This document shows positions 50,899 through 59,898 of a DNA stretch of 64,000 bases, piece by piece; the stretch's first letter is position 1, and every line of letters starts with the position of its first letter. The position numbers and the translations under genes were made by a program. The notes beneath the pieces were generated by a model that made no database searches, had not been told where the DNA came from, and saw only the letters and a list, made by a program, of their open reading frames with translations. Source of the stretch: Reyranella soli (lineage in GTDB: Bacteria; Pseudomonadota; Alphaproteobacteria; Reyranellales; Reyranellaceae); the NCBI RefSeq assembly GCF_007992495.1, contig NZ_BKAJ01000038.1:1-64000 (forward strand). Direction: 5' to 3'.

Positions 50899-52404
50899 TC
50901 AGCCCTCTTCCTGGAAGGCCTCCTGGCGTGCCTTCTTGATACTGGGCAGGGCCATCAGGATGAGCAGGAGCGCAGTGGTGATCAAGAGGCCGAGGCTGAT
51001 CGGCCGCTCGATGAACACCATCGGATCGCCACGCGATAGCAGCATGGCGCGCCGGAAGTACTCCTCCATCTGCGGACCCAGCACCAAGCCCAGCAGGAAC
51101 GGTGCGCCCTCGCAGCCCAGCCGGACGAAGACGTAGCCCAGCACGCCAAAGATCGCGACCATCAGCACATGGAACGTACTGTTCTGCAGGCTGTAGGCGC
51201 CAATGCAGCAGAACAGCAGGATGGCCGGGGCGAGGAAGCGGTAGGGCACCGTCAGCAGCTTCACCCACATGCCGATCATCGGCAGGTTGATGACGACCAG
51301 CATCAGGTTGCCGATCCACATCGAGGCGATCATGCCCCAGAAGAGATCCGGCTTCTTGGTCATGACCTCGGGGCCGGGCTGGATGCCCTGGATGATCATG
51401 GCGCCGACCATCAGCGCCATCACCGCGTTGGACGGGATGCCCAGGGTCAGCATGGGGATGAACGAGGTCTGCGCCGCGGCGTTGTTGGCCGATTCCGGCG
51501 CCGCCACGCCTTCGACCGCGCCTTTGCCGAAGCGCTCGGGCGTGCGCGAGATCTTCTTCTCGAGCGTGTAGGACGAGAAGGCACCGAGGGTCGGGCCGCC
51601 ACCCGGCAGCACGCCGAGGGCCGAGCCGAGCAGCGTACCGCGCAGCACGGCCGGCCAAGCCTGTCGCATCTCCTCGCGCGTCGGCCATAGCGAGCCCACC
51701 TTGATCGTGCCGCCGCTGCGCGCCAAGTGTCGTTCAAGGTTGACCACGATCTCGGCAATGCCGAACAGGCCCATGGCGATGGGCGCGAAGTCGATGCCGT
51801 CCGAAAGCTCGGGAATGTCGAAGGTGAAGCGCTGGGCGCCGGTGTTGACGTCGGTGCCGATCAGGCCGAACAGCAGGCCGAGGAACACCATGGCGATCGC
51901 CTTGATGACCGAGCCGCTGGCCAACACGACGGCAGCCACGAGGCCGAGCGCCATCAGCGAGCAGTAGTCGGCCGGCCCGAATTTCTGGGCCATGCGCGTC
52001 AAAGGTTCGGCAAACAGCACAATGATCAGCGTACCGACGGTGCCGGCGAAGAACGAGCCCACGGCCGAGATCGACAGCGCCGCGCCGGCGCGGCCCTTGC
52101 GCGCCATCTGGTAGCCGTCGAGACAGGTCACGACCGACGCCGATTCGCCCGGCAGGTTGACCAGGATCGAGGTCGTCGAGCCGCCGTAGGAGGCGCCGTA
52201 GTAGATGCCGGCCAGCATGATCAGCGAGGCGGTCGGCGGCAGATGGAAGGTGATAGGCAGCAGCATGGCGATAGTCGCCACCGGGCCGATGCCGGGCAGC
52301 ACGCCGATCAGCGTGCCGAGCATGCAGCCCAGCAGCGCATACATCAGGTTCTGGAAGGAGACGGCGACGCTCAGGCCGAGTGCGAGATTGGCAAGAAGGT
52401 CCAT
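50899..52404 (-). CDS. tctA: tripartite tricarboxylate transporter, large permease (TctA)
   Basis: A 501-residue protein with about eleven hydrophobic segments and the TctA signature region GVLPGIGPVATIAMLLPITF and YYGASYGGSTTSILVNLPGE near residues 35-90, plus GVLPGGGPTLGAFSSY in the second half. It forms the main channel for citrate or related acids, driven by a proton or sodium gradient and fed by a TctC binding protein. It starts two bases after tctB. No tctC lies in this operon; one lies at 61573. Confidence 0.93.
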   Translation of the reverse strand: MDLLANLALGLSVAVSFQNLMYALLGCMLGTLIGVLPGIGPVATIAMLLPITFHLPPTASLIMLAGIYYGASYGGSTTSILVNLPGESASVVTCLDGYQMARKGRAGAALSISAVGSFFAGTVGTLIIVLFAEPLTRMAQKFGPADYCSLMALGLVAAVVLASGSVIKAIAMVFLGLLFGLIGTDVNTGAQRFTFDIPELSDGIDFAPIAMGLFGIAEIVVNLERHLARSGGTIKVGSLWPTREEMRQAWPAVLRGTLLGSALGVLPGGGPTLGAFSSYTLEKKISRTPERFGKGAVEGVAAPESANNAAAQTSFIPMLTLGIPSNAVMALMVGAMIIQGIQPGPEVMTKKPDLFWGMIASMWIGNLMLVVINLPMIGMWVKLLTVPYRFLAPAILLFCCIGAYSLQNSTFHVLMVAIFGVLGYVFVRLGCEGAPFLLGLVLGPQMEEYFRRAMLLSRGDPMVFIERPISLGLLITTALLLILMALPSIKKARQEAFQEEG

Positions 52405-52405
52405 G

Positions 52406-53095
52406 TCACCAGATCCCGCGCACGATGTAGATGTTCATTCCGAGTCCGACCTTGAAGACCACGGTGCAGAGGATCGCCAGCACCACCATGTTGCCGATGA
52501 CCTCAGTGAGCTTGAATTCCTCGCCGCCCAGCGAGGCGATCAGGACCAGCACCACCAGCGACGGCAGGAGGCCGGCACGCTCGAACAGCAGGGCGAACAG
52601 CACGATGCCGATCGTCACCATGGTGATCGGCTTCCACTTCGGCGCCTCCACCGGATCGTCGGCATCCGCGCCCGGCCGGCCGAAGATCGACACCAGGATC
52701 ATCAGGATGACGACGTCGATCACCAGGATGGCCGAAACCATGAACGGGACGGTCATGGTCTTGAAGGCCTGCTGGTTGGCGGGTCCCAGGATGCTGTTGG
52801 CGATGAAGTTCTGGCCCCAGGGGATGAGCGAGAAGGCGAAGACGGCGACCGAAAGGCCGGCCACCGGGATCCAGTAGCGTTCCTTCTCTGCCCGGTCGGC
52901 GGTGCGATAGAGCGTCGCCAGCACGATGATGCCGCCGAGGCTCAGCAGGATGAAGGAAAGCATGCGCGGCACGTAGCCCGGCCCCATGCGGACCGGTGTT
53001 CCCAGCGCCAGCTTCTGGCCGAAGTACAGGGCCACTATGCCGAAGGCGATGAACATCAGCCCGGACAGTAGGTCCTTGCTCAGGAATCGAGTCAA
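52406..53095 (-). CDS. tctB: tripartite tricarboxylate transporter, small permease (TctB)
   Basis: A 229-residue membrane protein with five to six helices and the loose TctB pattern (SGLMFIAFGIVALYFG, TPVRMGPGYVPRMLSFILLSLGG). A TTG at 53095 is chosen because GGGGAGG is five bases upstream; a longer frame to 53209 would add a non-family, cysteine- and tryptophan-rich start. It is longer than typical TctB (about 150-180 residues), with an extra charged loop (FGRPGADADDPVEAPKW). Confidence 0.83.
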   Translation of the reverse strand: MTRFLSKDLLSGLMFIAFGIVALYFGQKLALGTPVRMGPGYVPRMLSFILLSLGGIIVLATLYRTADRAEKERYWIPVAGLSVAVFAFSLIPWGQNFIANSILGPANQQAFKTMTVPFMVSAILVIDVVILMILVSIFGRPGADADDPVEAPKWKPITMVTIGIVLFALLFERAGLLPSLVVLVLIASLGGEEFKLTEVIGNMVVLAILCTVVFKVGLGMNIYIVRGIW

Positions 53096-53585
53096 CGATG
53101 CCTCCCCAGCACTCTTCCAAAAAAACGACGTGTTGTTGGGCCCAACCCAAGGCCGGTTACAAGCGCTAAATAAACACAATTCCGCCGCGTTGCCCAAGCG
53201 CCATTTCATACGCAGCGCAATCGACGTACCGCCGGGACCGCGTGTTACAAGGCAAAGAGGCGGCGCAAATGCGTGGCCGGCGTGCCCAACGAGCGGCAGC
53301 CCGCGATGGGCGCGACAAAGAGCGCAGGCAAATCAGGCGTCGTGCGATCATCACGTCGAACAACGCGAACAGTGGCGCATCATTGTTCTGACGCAGCCGT
53401 CAGGGAAGCCGGTACGACGTCGGCTCGGTTGGTGACCCGGGGGCATGGGTCGCCCCCGGATCAGCCAACAAGGCCGCCAATGGTCGATGTTGCATGCGCT
53501 GGGAGGGGCGAGCAAACTCCGGCCAAAGTAAATGATCGTTCAGGGGCTTCGGTTGGCGCGAAAAGGGGCAGAGTACGTCGGCACG
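53096..53585. other. 490-base gap without a supported gene
   Basis: I see no coding sequence here with a ribosome site and codon bias. A GC hairpin (CCGGGGGC 53437-53444 with GCCCCCGG 53452-53459, seven-base loop) is present, without a T run. The gap should hold the divergent promoters of the tctBA operon and of the phosphotransferase gene; no clear -35/-10 pair stands out. Confidence 0.5.
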
Positions 53586-54629
53586 ATGGAGGTGCAGGAG
53601 AAGCACCGTTTCGACGAGCGGTCGCTCGCCCGGTTCATGGCGACCCATGTCGAGGGCTTCGTGCCGCCCGTGAAAGCCGAGCAATTCAAGGGCGGCCAGT
53701 CCAACCCGACTTACCGGCTGACCGACGGTGCGGGCCGGCGCTACGTATTGCGGCGCAAACCGCCTGGCAAGCTCCTGCCGTCCGCCCATGCCGTGGACCG
53801 CGAGTTCCGGGTGATCTCCGCCCTCAACAAGACCGACGTGCCGACGCCCAAGGCCTATGCCCTGTGCGAGGACGACAGCGTGGTCGGTACCGCCTTCTAC
53901 GTGATGGAATATTGCGACGGCCGGGTGCTGTGGGATCCGCTTTTGCCGGAGTTGCCCAAGGAAAGCCGGCTCGCCATCCATCGCGCCAAGTTCGAGACCC
54001 TGGCCCGGCTGCATGCCGTCGACTACGTCGCCCTGGGCCTGACCGACTTCGGCCGGCCGGGCAGCTACGTGGCGCGCCAGATCTCGCGCTGGGGCAAGCA
54101 ATACAAGGCCTCCGAGACGGAGAAGATCGAGTCGATGGACCGGCTGCTCGACTGGCTGCCGGCGCATCTGCCGGCTGACGACAAGACCGTGCTGGTCCAT
54201 GGCGACTATCGCCTGGACAACATGATCTTCCATCCGACCGAGCCCAGGGTGCTGGGCATCATCGACTGGGAGATCTCGACGCTTGGCGATCCGCTGGCCG
54301 AGCTCTCCTATCTCTGCATGCTGTGGCGCACGCCCAAGGACTGGGGCGGGCTCAAGGGGCATGACCTTGCGGCCCTTGGCCTGCCCACCGAGCGGGACAT
54401 GGTGGCCTATTATTGCGAGCTGGCGAAGCGTCCGCTGCCCGATCCGGCGCTCTGGGAATTCTATATGGCCTACAACCTCTTCCGCGTGTCGTGCATCCGC
54501 CAGGGCGTCTACGCCCGCGCGCTCGACGGGACCGCCTCCAACGTCCGCGCGGCGGAGTCGGGCAAGCTGGTGCGGCCGGCCGCCGACCTCGCCTGGCAGA
54601 TCGTCGACGGCATGGCGGGAGGCGCATGA
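53586..54629 (+). CDS. phosphotransferase (APH) family protein, acyl-CoA-metabolism type
   Basis: A 347-residue kinase-like protein. Lysine in the YVLRRKPPG strand binds phosphate, the catalytic loop is VLVHGDYRLDNMIFH (Asp), and the metal aspartate is in IIDWEISTLGDP. This is the subgroup often placed beside acyl-CoA dehydrogenases (ACAD10-like kinase domain), thought to phosphorylate a hydroxyacyl-CoA. An ATG at 53586 is chosen; ATG at 53532 would add 18 basic residues. It overlaps the TetR gene by ATGA. Confidence 0.83.
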   Translation: MEVQEKHRFDERSLARFMATHVEGFVPPVKAEQFKGGQSNPTYRLTDGAGRRYVLRRKPPGKLLPSAHAVDREFRVISALNKTDVPTPKAYALCEDDSVVGTAFYVMEYCDGRVLWDPLLPELPKESRLAIHRAKFETLARLHAVDYVALGLTDFGRPGSYVARQISRWGKQYKASETEKIESMDRLLDWLPAHLPADDKTVLVHGDYRLDNMIFHPTEPRVLGIIDWEISTLGDPLAELSYLCMLWRTPKDWGGLKGHDLAALGLPTERDMVAYYCELAKRPLPDPALWEFYMAYNLFRVSCIRQGVYARALDGTASNVRAAESGKLVRPAADLAWQIVDGMAGGA

Positions 54630-55291
54630 TGAGCAAGCGCAGCAAGCCCGTGCGCGTCGTCGAGCCGCCCGCCACCGTCGCTGCCGAGCGCGATCCGCGG
54701 CCGCCGGTCGAGGCGATCCGCGCCGCCGCCTTCACCCAGTTCGCCGAGCGCGGCTATCCGGTGGTGACGGTGCGCGACATCATGAAGGCCTGCGGCCTGA
54801 CCCAGGGCGCGCTCTACAACCACTTCAAGTCCAAGGACGAGCTGCTGCACGACATCATCGCCTCGACCCAGGGCGAGCTCGAGCGCATTTGCCAGCAGGC
54901 GGTGGCGGGGGCGGGCGACGATCCGCGCGCCAAGCTCGCTGCCTTCGTGCGGGTCTATGTCGTCCGCCATTGCCGGCTCAGGGTCGAGGCGCTGGTCGCC
55001 AACCGCGAGATCAGCTGGCTGGGCGCCGAGCGCGTTGCCGACATCCGCCGCAGCAGGCGCGCCATTCGCGACATTCTGGTGACCATCCTGCGCGAGGGTG
55101 TCGATCGGGGCGTGTTCGACCCGCCGCAGATCGACGGCCGGCGCGACCTCAAGGCGATGGCCATGGCAATGCTCGATCAGTGCACGCACGTCTCGATGTG
55201 GTACGGTCCCGGCGGCGCCTTCAGCGAGGAGCAGATGGCCAAGCTCTATGCCGACATGGCCCTGCGTGCGGTGGGCGCCAAGCCGCAGTGA
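54626..55291 (+). CDS. TetR-family transcriptional regulator
   Basis: A 221-residue protein. The helix-turn-helix is at residues ~40-70 (VTVRDIMKACGLTQGALYNHFKSKDELLHDII), followed by a helical ligand domain. The ATG at 54626 overlaps the phosphotransferase stop; the next codon at 54629 is also ATG. It probably regulates this short operon in response to an acyl or aromatic compound. Confidence 0.9.
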   Translation: MMSKRSKPVRVVEPPATVAAERDPRPPVEAIRAAAFTQFAERGYPVVTVRDIMKACGLTQGALYNHFKSKDELLHDIIASTQGELERICQQAVAGAGDDPRAKLAAFVRVYVVRHCRLRVEALVANREISWLGAERVADIRRSRRAIRDILVTILREGVDRGVFDPPQIDGRRDLKAMAMAMLDQCTHVSMWYGPGGAFSEEQMAKLYADMALRAVGAKPQ

Positions 55292-55310
55292 CCTTTTCGA
55301 CGGGTGTCAG

Positions 55311-56084
55311 ATGTCCGTGCGCCTGAAAGCGCTTCTGGTCGGTCTTCTTCTCGCAGCCGCCTGCACGCCTGAGCAGGCGGCCACGGCACCACCGACAGCG
55401 CGGACGTCTCAGCCGATGGCGATGCTCGCCGACGGCGCGGTGCCGGCCGATCGCTGGCGCGTGGTGCTGATCGCCGGCGACAACGACAGCCCGGCTTTCG
55501 ACAACGGCGTAGAGGCGATGCGCGCCAAGCTGATGGCGCGCGGCGTGCGGAACATCCGCGCGCTCACCTCCGATCCGGGCGCCAATCCGTCGCTGCCGGT
55601 CGCTACGGCGGCGAACGTGTCGAGCGCCTTGCGCACGGCCGGTGGCGAGGCCTGCCTCGCCTTCATCACCAGCCACGGCGACGAAAGCGGCTTCGTGCTG
55701 AAGCAGGCGCGCGGCACGGTGAGCCCGGCGACGCTCGACAATGCGCTCGATGCCGGCTGCGGCGCGCGCCCGACGGTCGTCGTTGTGTCGGCCTGCCACA
55801 GCGGTGTGTTCCTGAGCTCCGGCATGCGCCAGCCCAACCGCATCGTCTTGTCGGCGGCCGCGGCCGACCGGGTGAGCTTCGGCTGTGGCGCCGGCGATCA
55901 GTACACCTATTTCGACCAGTGCCTGCTGCAGCAGTTCGACGGCGCATCGACCTGGCAGCAGCTCGCGGCGACGACCAAGACCTGCGTCGAGAACCTCGAG
56001 CGCCGCATGGGCATCCAGCGCCCGTCGCTGCCGCAGACCTTCATCGGCTCGGGCGTGGCCGACCTCAGGATCCCGGGTCGTTGA
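55311..56084 (+). CDS. C13 (legumain/caspase-like) family lipoprotein
   Basis: A 257-residue exported protein. A signal ending LLLAAAC with C18 as the lipid site suggests a lipoprotein. The mature part has the C13/caspase-fold dyad: H122 in FITSHGDESG and C162 in VVVVSACHSGVF, with a strand VVLIAGDNDS and a CG-rich end. Legumain-type proteases cut after Asn, but bacterial homologues are uncharacterised. It is 19 bases after the TetR gene. The substrate and envelope role are unknown. Confidence 0.8.
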   Translation: MSVRLKALLVGLLLAAACTPEQAATAPPTARTSQPMAMLADGAVPADRWRVVLIAGDNDSPAFDNGVEAMRAKLMARGVRNIRALTSDPGANPSLPVATAANVSSALRTAGGEACLAFITSHGDESGFVLKQARGTVSPATLDNALDAGCGARPTVVVVSACHSGVFLSSGMRQPNRIVLSAAAADRVSFGCGAGDQYTYFDQCLLQQFDGASTWQQLAATTKTCVENLERRMGIQRPSLPQTFIGSGVADLRIPGR

Positions 56085-56085
56085 T

Positions 56086-56144
56086 GGGAGCGCGGGCCTC
56101 CGGCCCGCTCATGATCATGATGCGGGCCGGAGGCCCGCGCTCCC
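56086..56144. repeat. 59-base near-perfect palindrome (family A), between convergent genes
   Basis: GGGAGCGCGGGCCTCC through its complement, centred on CTCATGATCATGATG. Each half is a GCGGGCC/GGCCCGC hairpin. It fills the gap between the C13 lipoprotein gene and the convergent RidA gene. Confidence 0.88.
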
Positions 56145-56145
56145 G

Positions 56146-56535
56146 CTAACCCCCAATCACCGCAGTGAAGTCACACGTCACGTGGTTGGCGGCGTTCTGC
56201 GGCAGGGCCAGCGTGTGCCGCGCCGGACGCGACTCCGGATCCGGGAACATCGTCGACCATTCGCCGTTCAGCGCCTTGCGGCCGGTCGCCGGGTCCTTCA
56301 TCCAGAAGTTCACCTTGATGATGTCGTCGACCGTGCCGCCCGCCGCTTCGACGCAGAGCTTGATCTGCTTGAAGATGTTGGTGACCTGCGCATCGAGCTC
56401 GGGCGGCATCTGGCTGGTCGCGGGATCGCGGCCGCTGATGATGCTCGACATCAGGATGTTACCGATGCGGCTTGCATTGGGGATCGGGTTCTCGTGCTTG
56501 AACCCGGGATAGTTGATGCTCTTGCGCTTGGCCAT
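56146..56535 (-). CDS. RidA-family protein
   Basis: A 129-residue RidA-type protein (IGNILMSSIISGRDP ... QVTNIFKQIKLCVEAAGGTVDDIIKVNFWMKD ... SRPARHTLALP). The substrate-binding arginine of active RidA enzymes corresponds to the R of SRPAR. It probably deaminates or hydrolyses a reactive imine. It starts 26 bases after the binding-protein gene on the same strand, so it is transcribed with it. It is distinct from the RidA protein at 24081. Confidence 0.87.
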   Translation of the reverse strand: MAKRKSINYPGFKHENPIPNASRIGNILMSSIISGRDPATSQMPPELDAQVTNIFKQIKLCVEAAGGTVDDIIKVNFWMKDPATGRKALNGEWSTMFPDPESRPARHTLALPQNAANHVTCDFTAVIGG

Positions 56536-56561
56536 TGCGGTAACTCCGTTCTCCGTTTCAC

Positions 56562-57773
56562 TTACTGTCGGGCGCTCAAAAGCTCGCCGAACACCTCGAA
56601 GCGCTCGCCGTTGAAGCGTTGCAGCGCCATCTCTTCCATCGGCTGATAGTCGGTCGGGCTGGTCGTCATGTTGATGCCCTTGAGCAGCATCGCCGGATGG
56701 AAATCCTTCAGGTTGGCGGCCTGGCGCATGACGTTCTCGCGCGTGAGGTTGTCGCCGCACTGCTTCAGGACCTGCACCATGGCCTGCGCCTGGATGTAGC
56801 CCACGACGTTCTGCGGGTCCTCAAGGCTGCCGGCGGGATAATACTTCTTCATCCACCCCACCCATTCCAGGAACTCGGGATCGTCCTTGTACTGGGGATC
56901 GGTCGGATCCTTCACGAACGCCGCCGAGACGATGTCCTTGGAGGCTTCGATACCGGCTGGCCGCATGACGATGCCGATCGAGGCGGCGGGGTTGTCGATG
57001 AACTGCAACGGCTTCCAGCCGAGCTCGTACGCCTTGCGGATCGCCTGGACGGCGAATTTGGGCGTCGTGATGTTGAGGAAGACATTGGCCTTGGTCGAGG
57101 CGAGGTCGATGATCTGCGAATCGACCGTGGCGTCGGTCACCTCGTAGCTCACCTCGCGCACGATGATCGCGTTGGCCTTGTCGCCCAGCCTGTCGCGAAA
57201 GCCCTTCAGGAAATCCTTGCCGAAGTCGTCGTTCTGATAGAGCACGGCGACCTTGGGATCCTTGACCTCCTTCAGCATGTAGGTGGCGTAGATACGGGCC
57301 TCGGCCTGGTAGATCGGCGTCAGCGTCATCGTGTAGGGGAAGTTCTCCGGATCGTTCCAGCGGCTGGCGCCGCTCGCCAGGAAGAGCTGCGGCACCTTCT
57401 TGCCATTGAGGTACTTCTGCACCGCCGCGTTGGTCGAAGTGCCGAGCGAGCCCGAGATCGCCAGCACATGGTCCTGCTCGATCAGGCGGCGCGTCTGCTC
57501 CACCGTCTTGGGCGGGCTGAAACCGTCGTCGAGCGAGATCATGGTGATCTTGCGCCCGTTCACGCCGCCCTGGTCGTTGATCATCTGGAAGTAGGCGATT
57601 TCGGCCTTCGCCAACGTGATGAATCCCGACAAGGGTCCGCTGTAGGGCATTGTCTGGCCGAGCTTGATCTCGGTGTCGCTGGCGCCCGGATCGTACTTCT
57701 TCTGCGCCAGGGCGGGCGTGGCCAGCAGCGCGAGTGAAAAGAACACCGTTGCCGCCCTGCGGACGATTTGCAT
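56562..57773 (-). CDS. branched-chain-amino-acid-type ABC substrate-binding protein
   Basis: A 403-residue periplasmic type I binding protein with signal peptide ending ATPALAQ (residue ~23). GQTMPYSGPLSGFITLAKAEIAYFQMIND and VNGRKITMISLDDGFSPPKTVEQTRRLIEQD are the standard LivJ-like first lobe. LivJ relatives bind many amides, amino acids and aromatic acids. No permease or ATPase of this class is in the window, so it is an orphan binding protein paired with RidA. Confidence 0.92.
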   Translation of the reverse strand: MQIVRRAATVFFSLALLATPALAQKKYDPGASDTEIKLGQTMPYSGPLSGFITLAKAEIAYFQMINDQGGVNGRKITMISLDDGFSPPKTVEQTRRLIEQDHVLAISGSLGTSTNAAVQKYLNGKKVPQLFLASGASRWNDPENFPYTMTLTPIYQAEARIYATYMLKEVKDPKVAVLYQNDDFGKDFLKGFRDRLGDKANAIIVREVSYEVTDATVDSQIIDLASTKANVFLNITTPKFAVQAIRKAYELGWKPLQFIDNPAASIGIVMRPAGIEASKDIVSAAFVKDPTDPQYKDDPEFLEWVGWMKKYYPAGSLEDPQNVVGYIQAQAMVQVLKQCGDNLTRENVMRQAANLKDFHPAMLLKGINMTTSPTDYQPMEEMALQRFNGERFEVFGELLSARQ

Positions 57774-57843
57774 GGTTTCCTCCCAATTTTGCCGCGGAGC
57801 ATGGCACCATGCCGCGAGATAATCGACTGCAAAGGGGGAAACG

Positions 57844-58626
57844 ATGGCGCTCGTAAACTATGAACGCGACGGCCAGGTCGTCACACTGACGCTGAATCGC
57901 CCCGAGAAGCTCAACGCCTTCTCCGACGAGCTGGTCGGCGTGCTGGGCGACGCGCTGCACCGCTTCGACACCGACGACGAGGCGCAGATCGCCATCCTGT
58001 GCGGCAACGGCCGCGCCTTCTCGAGCGGCGCCGACGTGCAGCAACGCCAGCTGCGCAGCCGCGAGGAATTCCTGAAGCTCGGCGGGCCGCAGGGTCGCGG
58101 CACGCACTCCGCCGACCTTCTGACCAAGGCAGTGAACTGGAAGCCGGTGATCGCCGCCGCGCACGGCTATGTGCTGGGCCTCTCGGTCGGCATCGTGCTG
58201 GAGTGCGACCTGATCGTGGCCGAGGAGGGCACGCAGTTCCAGATCACCGAGACCTCGCGTGGCCTGGGCGCCGGCAAGTACTGGGCGCTGATGCACTATC
58301 GCGGTGGCGGCGCCTTCACCATGGAAGCGGCGCTCACCGGCCGCTTCTTCACCGCCGAGGAGGCCCACAAGGCCAACCTGATCAATCGCGTCGCGCCCAA
58401 GGGCAAGTATCTCGAGGTGGCGCGCGACCTGGCGGAGCAGGTGCTGAAAAATCCGCCGCTCAGCGTGCGCTCGACGGTGCGCATGCGGCGTCACTACATG
58501 GATCGGCTGAGCCGCGAGGTCATGTTCATGGGCGCTCCCGAGAGGCTTTATCTCAGCGAGGATTTCCAGGAAGCTGCGCGCGCCTTCGCCGAGAAGCGTA
58601 AGCCGGCCAAGTTCAAGGGACGCTAG
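57844..58626 (+). CDS. enoyl-CoA hydratase/isomerase family protein
   Basis: A 260-residue crotonase-fold protein. The first oxyanion segment is AFSSGADVQQRQ and the second is AAHGYVLGLSVGIVLECDLIVAEEG; the usual catalytic glutamate region reads ETSRGLGAGKYWALM. AAAGGGGG precedes the ATG. It is divergent from the binding-protein gene across 70 bases and is followed after two bases by the MetE-like gene, so the two are one operon. Confidence 0.88.
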   Translation: MALVNYERDGQVVTLTLNRPEKLNAFSDELVGVLGDALHRFDTDDEAQIAILCGNGRAFSSGADVQQRQLRSREEFLKLGGPQGRGTHSADLLTKAVNWKPVIAAAHGYVLGLSVGIVLECDLIVAEEGTQFQITETSRGLGAGKYWALMHYRGGGAFTMEAALTGRFFTAEEAHKANLINRVAPKGKYLEVARDLAEQVLKNPPLSVRSTVRMRRHYMDRLSREVMFMGAPERLYLSEDFQEAARAFAEKRKPAKFKGR

Positions 58627-58628
58627 AC

Positions 58629-59837
58629 ATGAAGAACAGCAGCGATCGCATCCAGACCAGCCACGCCGGCAGCCTGCCGCGGCCCGACGACCTGATCGAG
58701 GCCAACGCCAAGCGCGAAGCGGGCACGGTCGATGAAGCGGCCTTCCAGAAGAAGCTGACGGAATCGGTGGCCGACGTCGTGCGCCGCCAAGTGGCCGCCG
58801 GCATCACCGTCCCGGGCGATGGCGAGTACGGCAAGTCGATGGGACACAAGATCAACTACCGCGCCTGGTGGAGCTACTCGTTCTCGCGGCTGGCCAATCT
58901 CAAGGTGAAGGGGCTTGGCCTCTACGATATGCCGGCCCACCGTTCGTCGCCGGGCAACACCGTGCTGTCGAGCTTCGCCGACCGGCGCGACCGCCAGCGC
59001 TTCGCCACCGCCTACAACGACCCTGAGTCCGGCGTGTCGACCGGGCCTCGTGCGCACGACTGGCCTTTCTGCGTCGGGCCGTTGAGCTACATCGGCCATA
59101 AGCAGATCGCGGCCGACATCGCCAACTTCAAGGCGGCGCTCGCCGCCAGCGGCGCCAGCGAAGGCTTCATGACCTCGATTGGGCCGGCGAGCTGCGCGCG
59201 CATCGGCAACGAGCACTACAAGAGCGACGATGAGTTCGTCTTCGCCTGCGCCGACGCCATGCGCGAGGAATACAAGGCGATCATCGAGGCGGGCCTGGTG
59301 CTGCAGATCGACGATCCGGCCATCGCCGAGAATTTCGACCAGATCAATCCGGAGCCGACGGCCGAGGACTATCGCAAGTTCACCATGCCCAAGATCGAAG
59401 CGCTGAACCATGCACTGCGCGGCCTGCCGCAGGATCGCATCCGCTTCCATCTCTGCTGGGGCAGCTGGCATGGCCCGCACACGACCGACATCCCCATGCG
59501 CGAGATCGTCGAGCCCATGCTCAAGATCAATGCGGGCGCCTACTCCTTCGAGGCCGGCAACGTGCGTCACGAGCACGAATGGGCGGTGTGGAAGGACGCC
59601 AAGCTGCCCGACGACAAGCTGATCCTGCCCGGCGTCGTGAGCCACGCCACCAACGTGGTCGAGCATCCCGAGCTGGTCGCCGAGCGCATCGGCCGCTTCA
59701 CCAAGCTGGTCGGCTGCGAGCGCGTCATCGCCTCCACCGACTGCGGCCTGGGCGGCCGCGTCCATCGCGACATCGCCTGGGCGAAGCTCGAGACCTTGGC
59801 GCAGGGTGCCGCGATCGCGAGCAAGCAGCTCTTCTAA
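58629..59837 (+). CDS. MetE C-terminal-type (cobalamin-independent methionine synthase-like) protein
   Basis: A 402-residue UROD/MetE-like TIM-barrel protein. Zinc ligands are visible in IRFHLCWGSWHG (His, Cys), SFEAGN (Glu) and ASTDCGLGGR (Cys). It lacks the N-terminal half of true MetE, so it is more like the epoxyalkane:coenzyme-M-transferase or 'COG0620' group that moves alkyl groups to thiols. It follows the enoyl-CoA hydratase gene after two bases and ends at an inverted repeat. Confidence 0.86.
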   Translation: MKNSSDRIQTSHAGSLPRPDDLIEANAKREAGTVDEAAFQKKLTESVADVVRRQVAAGITVPGDGEYGKSMGHKINYRAWWSYSFSRLANLKVKGLGLYDMPAHRSSPGNTVLSSFADRRDRQRFATAYNDPESGVSTGPRAHDWPFCVGPLSYIGHKQIAADIANFKAALAASGASEGFMTSIGPASCARIGNEHYKSDDEFVFACADAMREEYKAIIEAGLVLQIDDPAIAENFDQINPEPTAEDYRKFTMPKIEALNHALRGLPQDRIRFHLCWGSWHGPHTTDIPMREIVEPMLKINAGAYSFEAGNVRHEHEWAVWKDAKLPDDKLILPGVVSHATNVVEHPELVAERIGRFTKLVGCERVIASTDCGLGGRVHRDIAWAKLETLAQGAAIASKQLF

Positions 59838-59898
59838 GGGAGCGCGGGCCTCCGGCCCGCTTATGAAATTATGAAGCGGGCCGGAGGCCCGCGCTCCC
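59838..59898. repeat. 61-base palindrome (family A), between convergent genes
   Basis: GGGAGCGCGGGCCTCCGGCC through its complement, with ttatgaaattatgaa in the middle. It begins right after the MetE-like stop and supplies the last ten codons and stop of the convergent acyl-CoA ligase gene. Confidence 0.88.

Noticed and set aside
53437..53459. GC-rich hairpin as a terminator
   Set aside because: It lacks a T run on either strand, and no gene ends close to it.
53273..54178. A 301-codon plus-strand frame overlapping the phosphotransferase gene
   Set aside because: It is Arg/Ala-rich, has no motif and is out of frame with the clear kinase-like protein.
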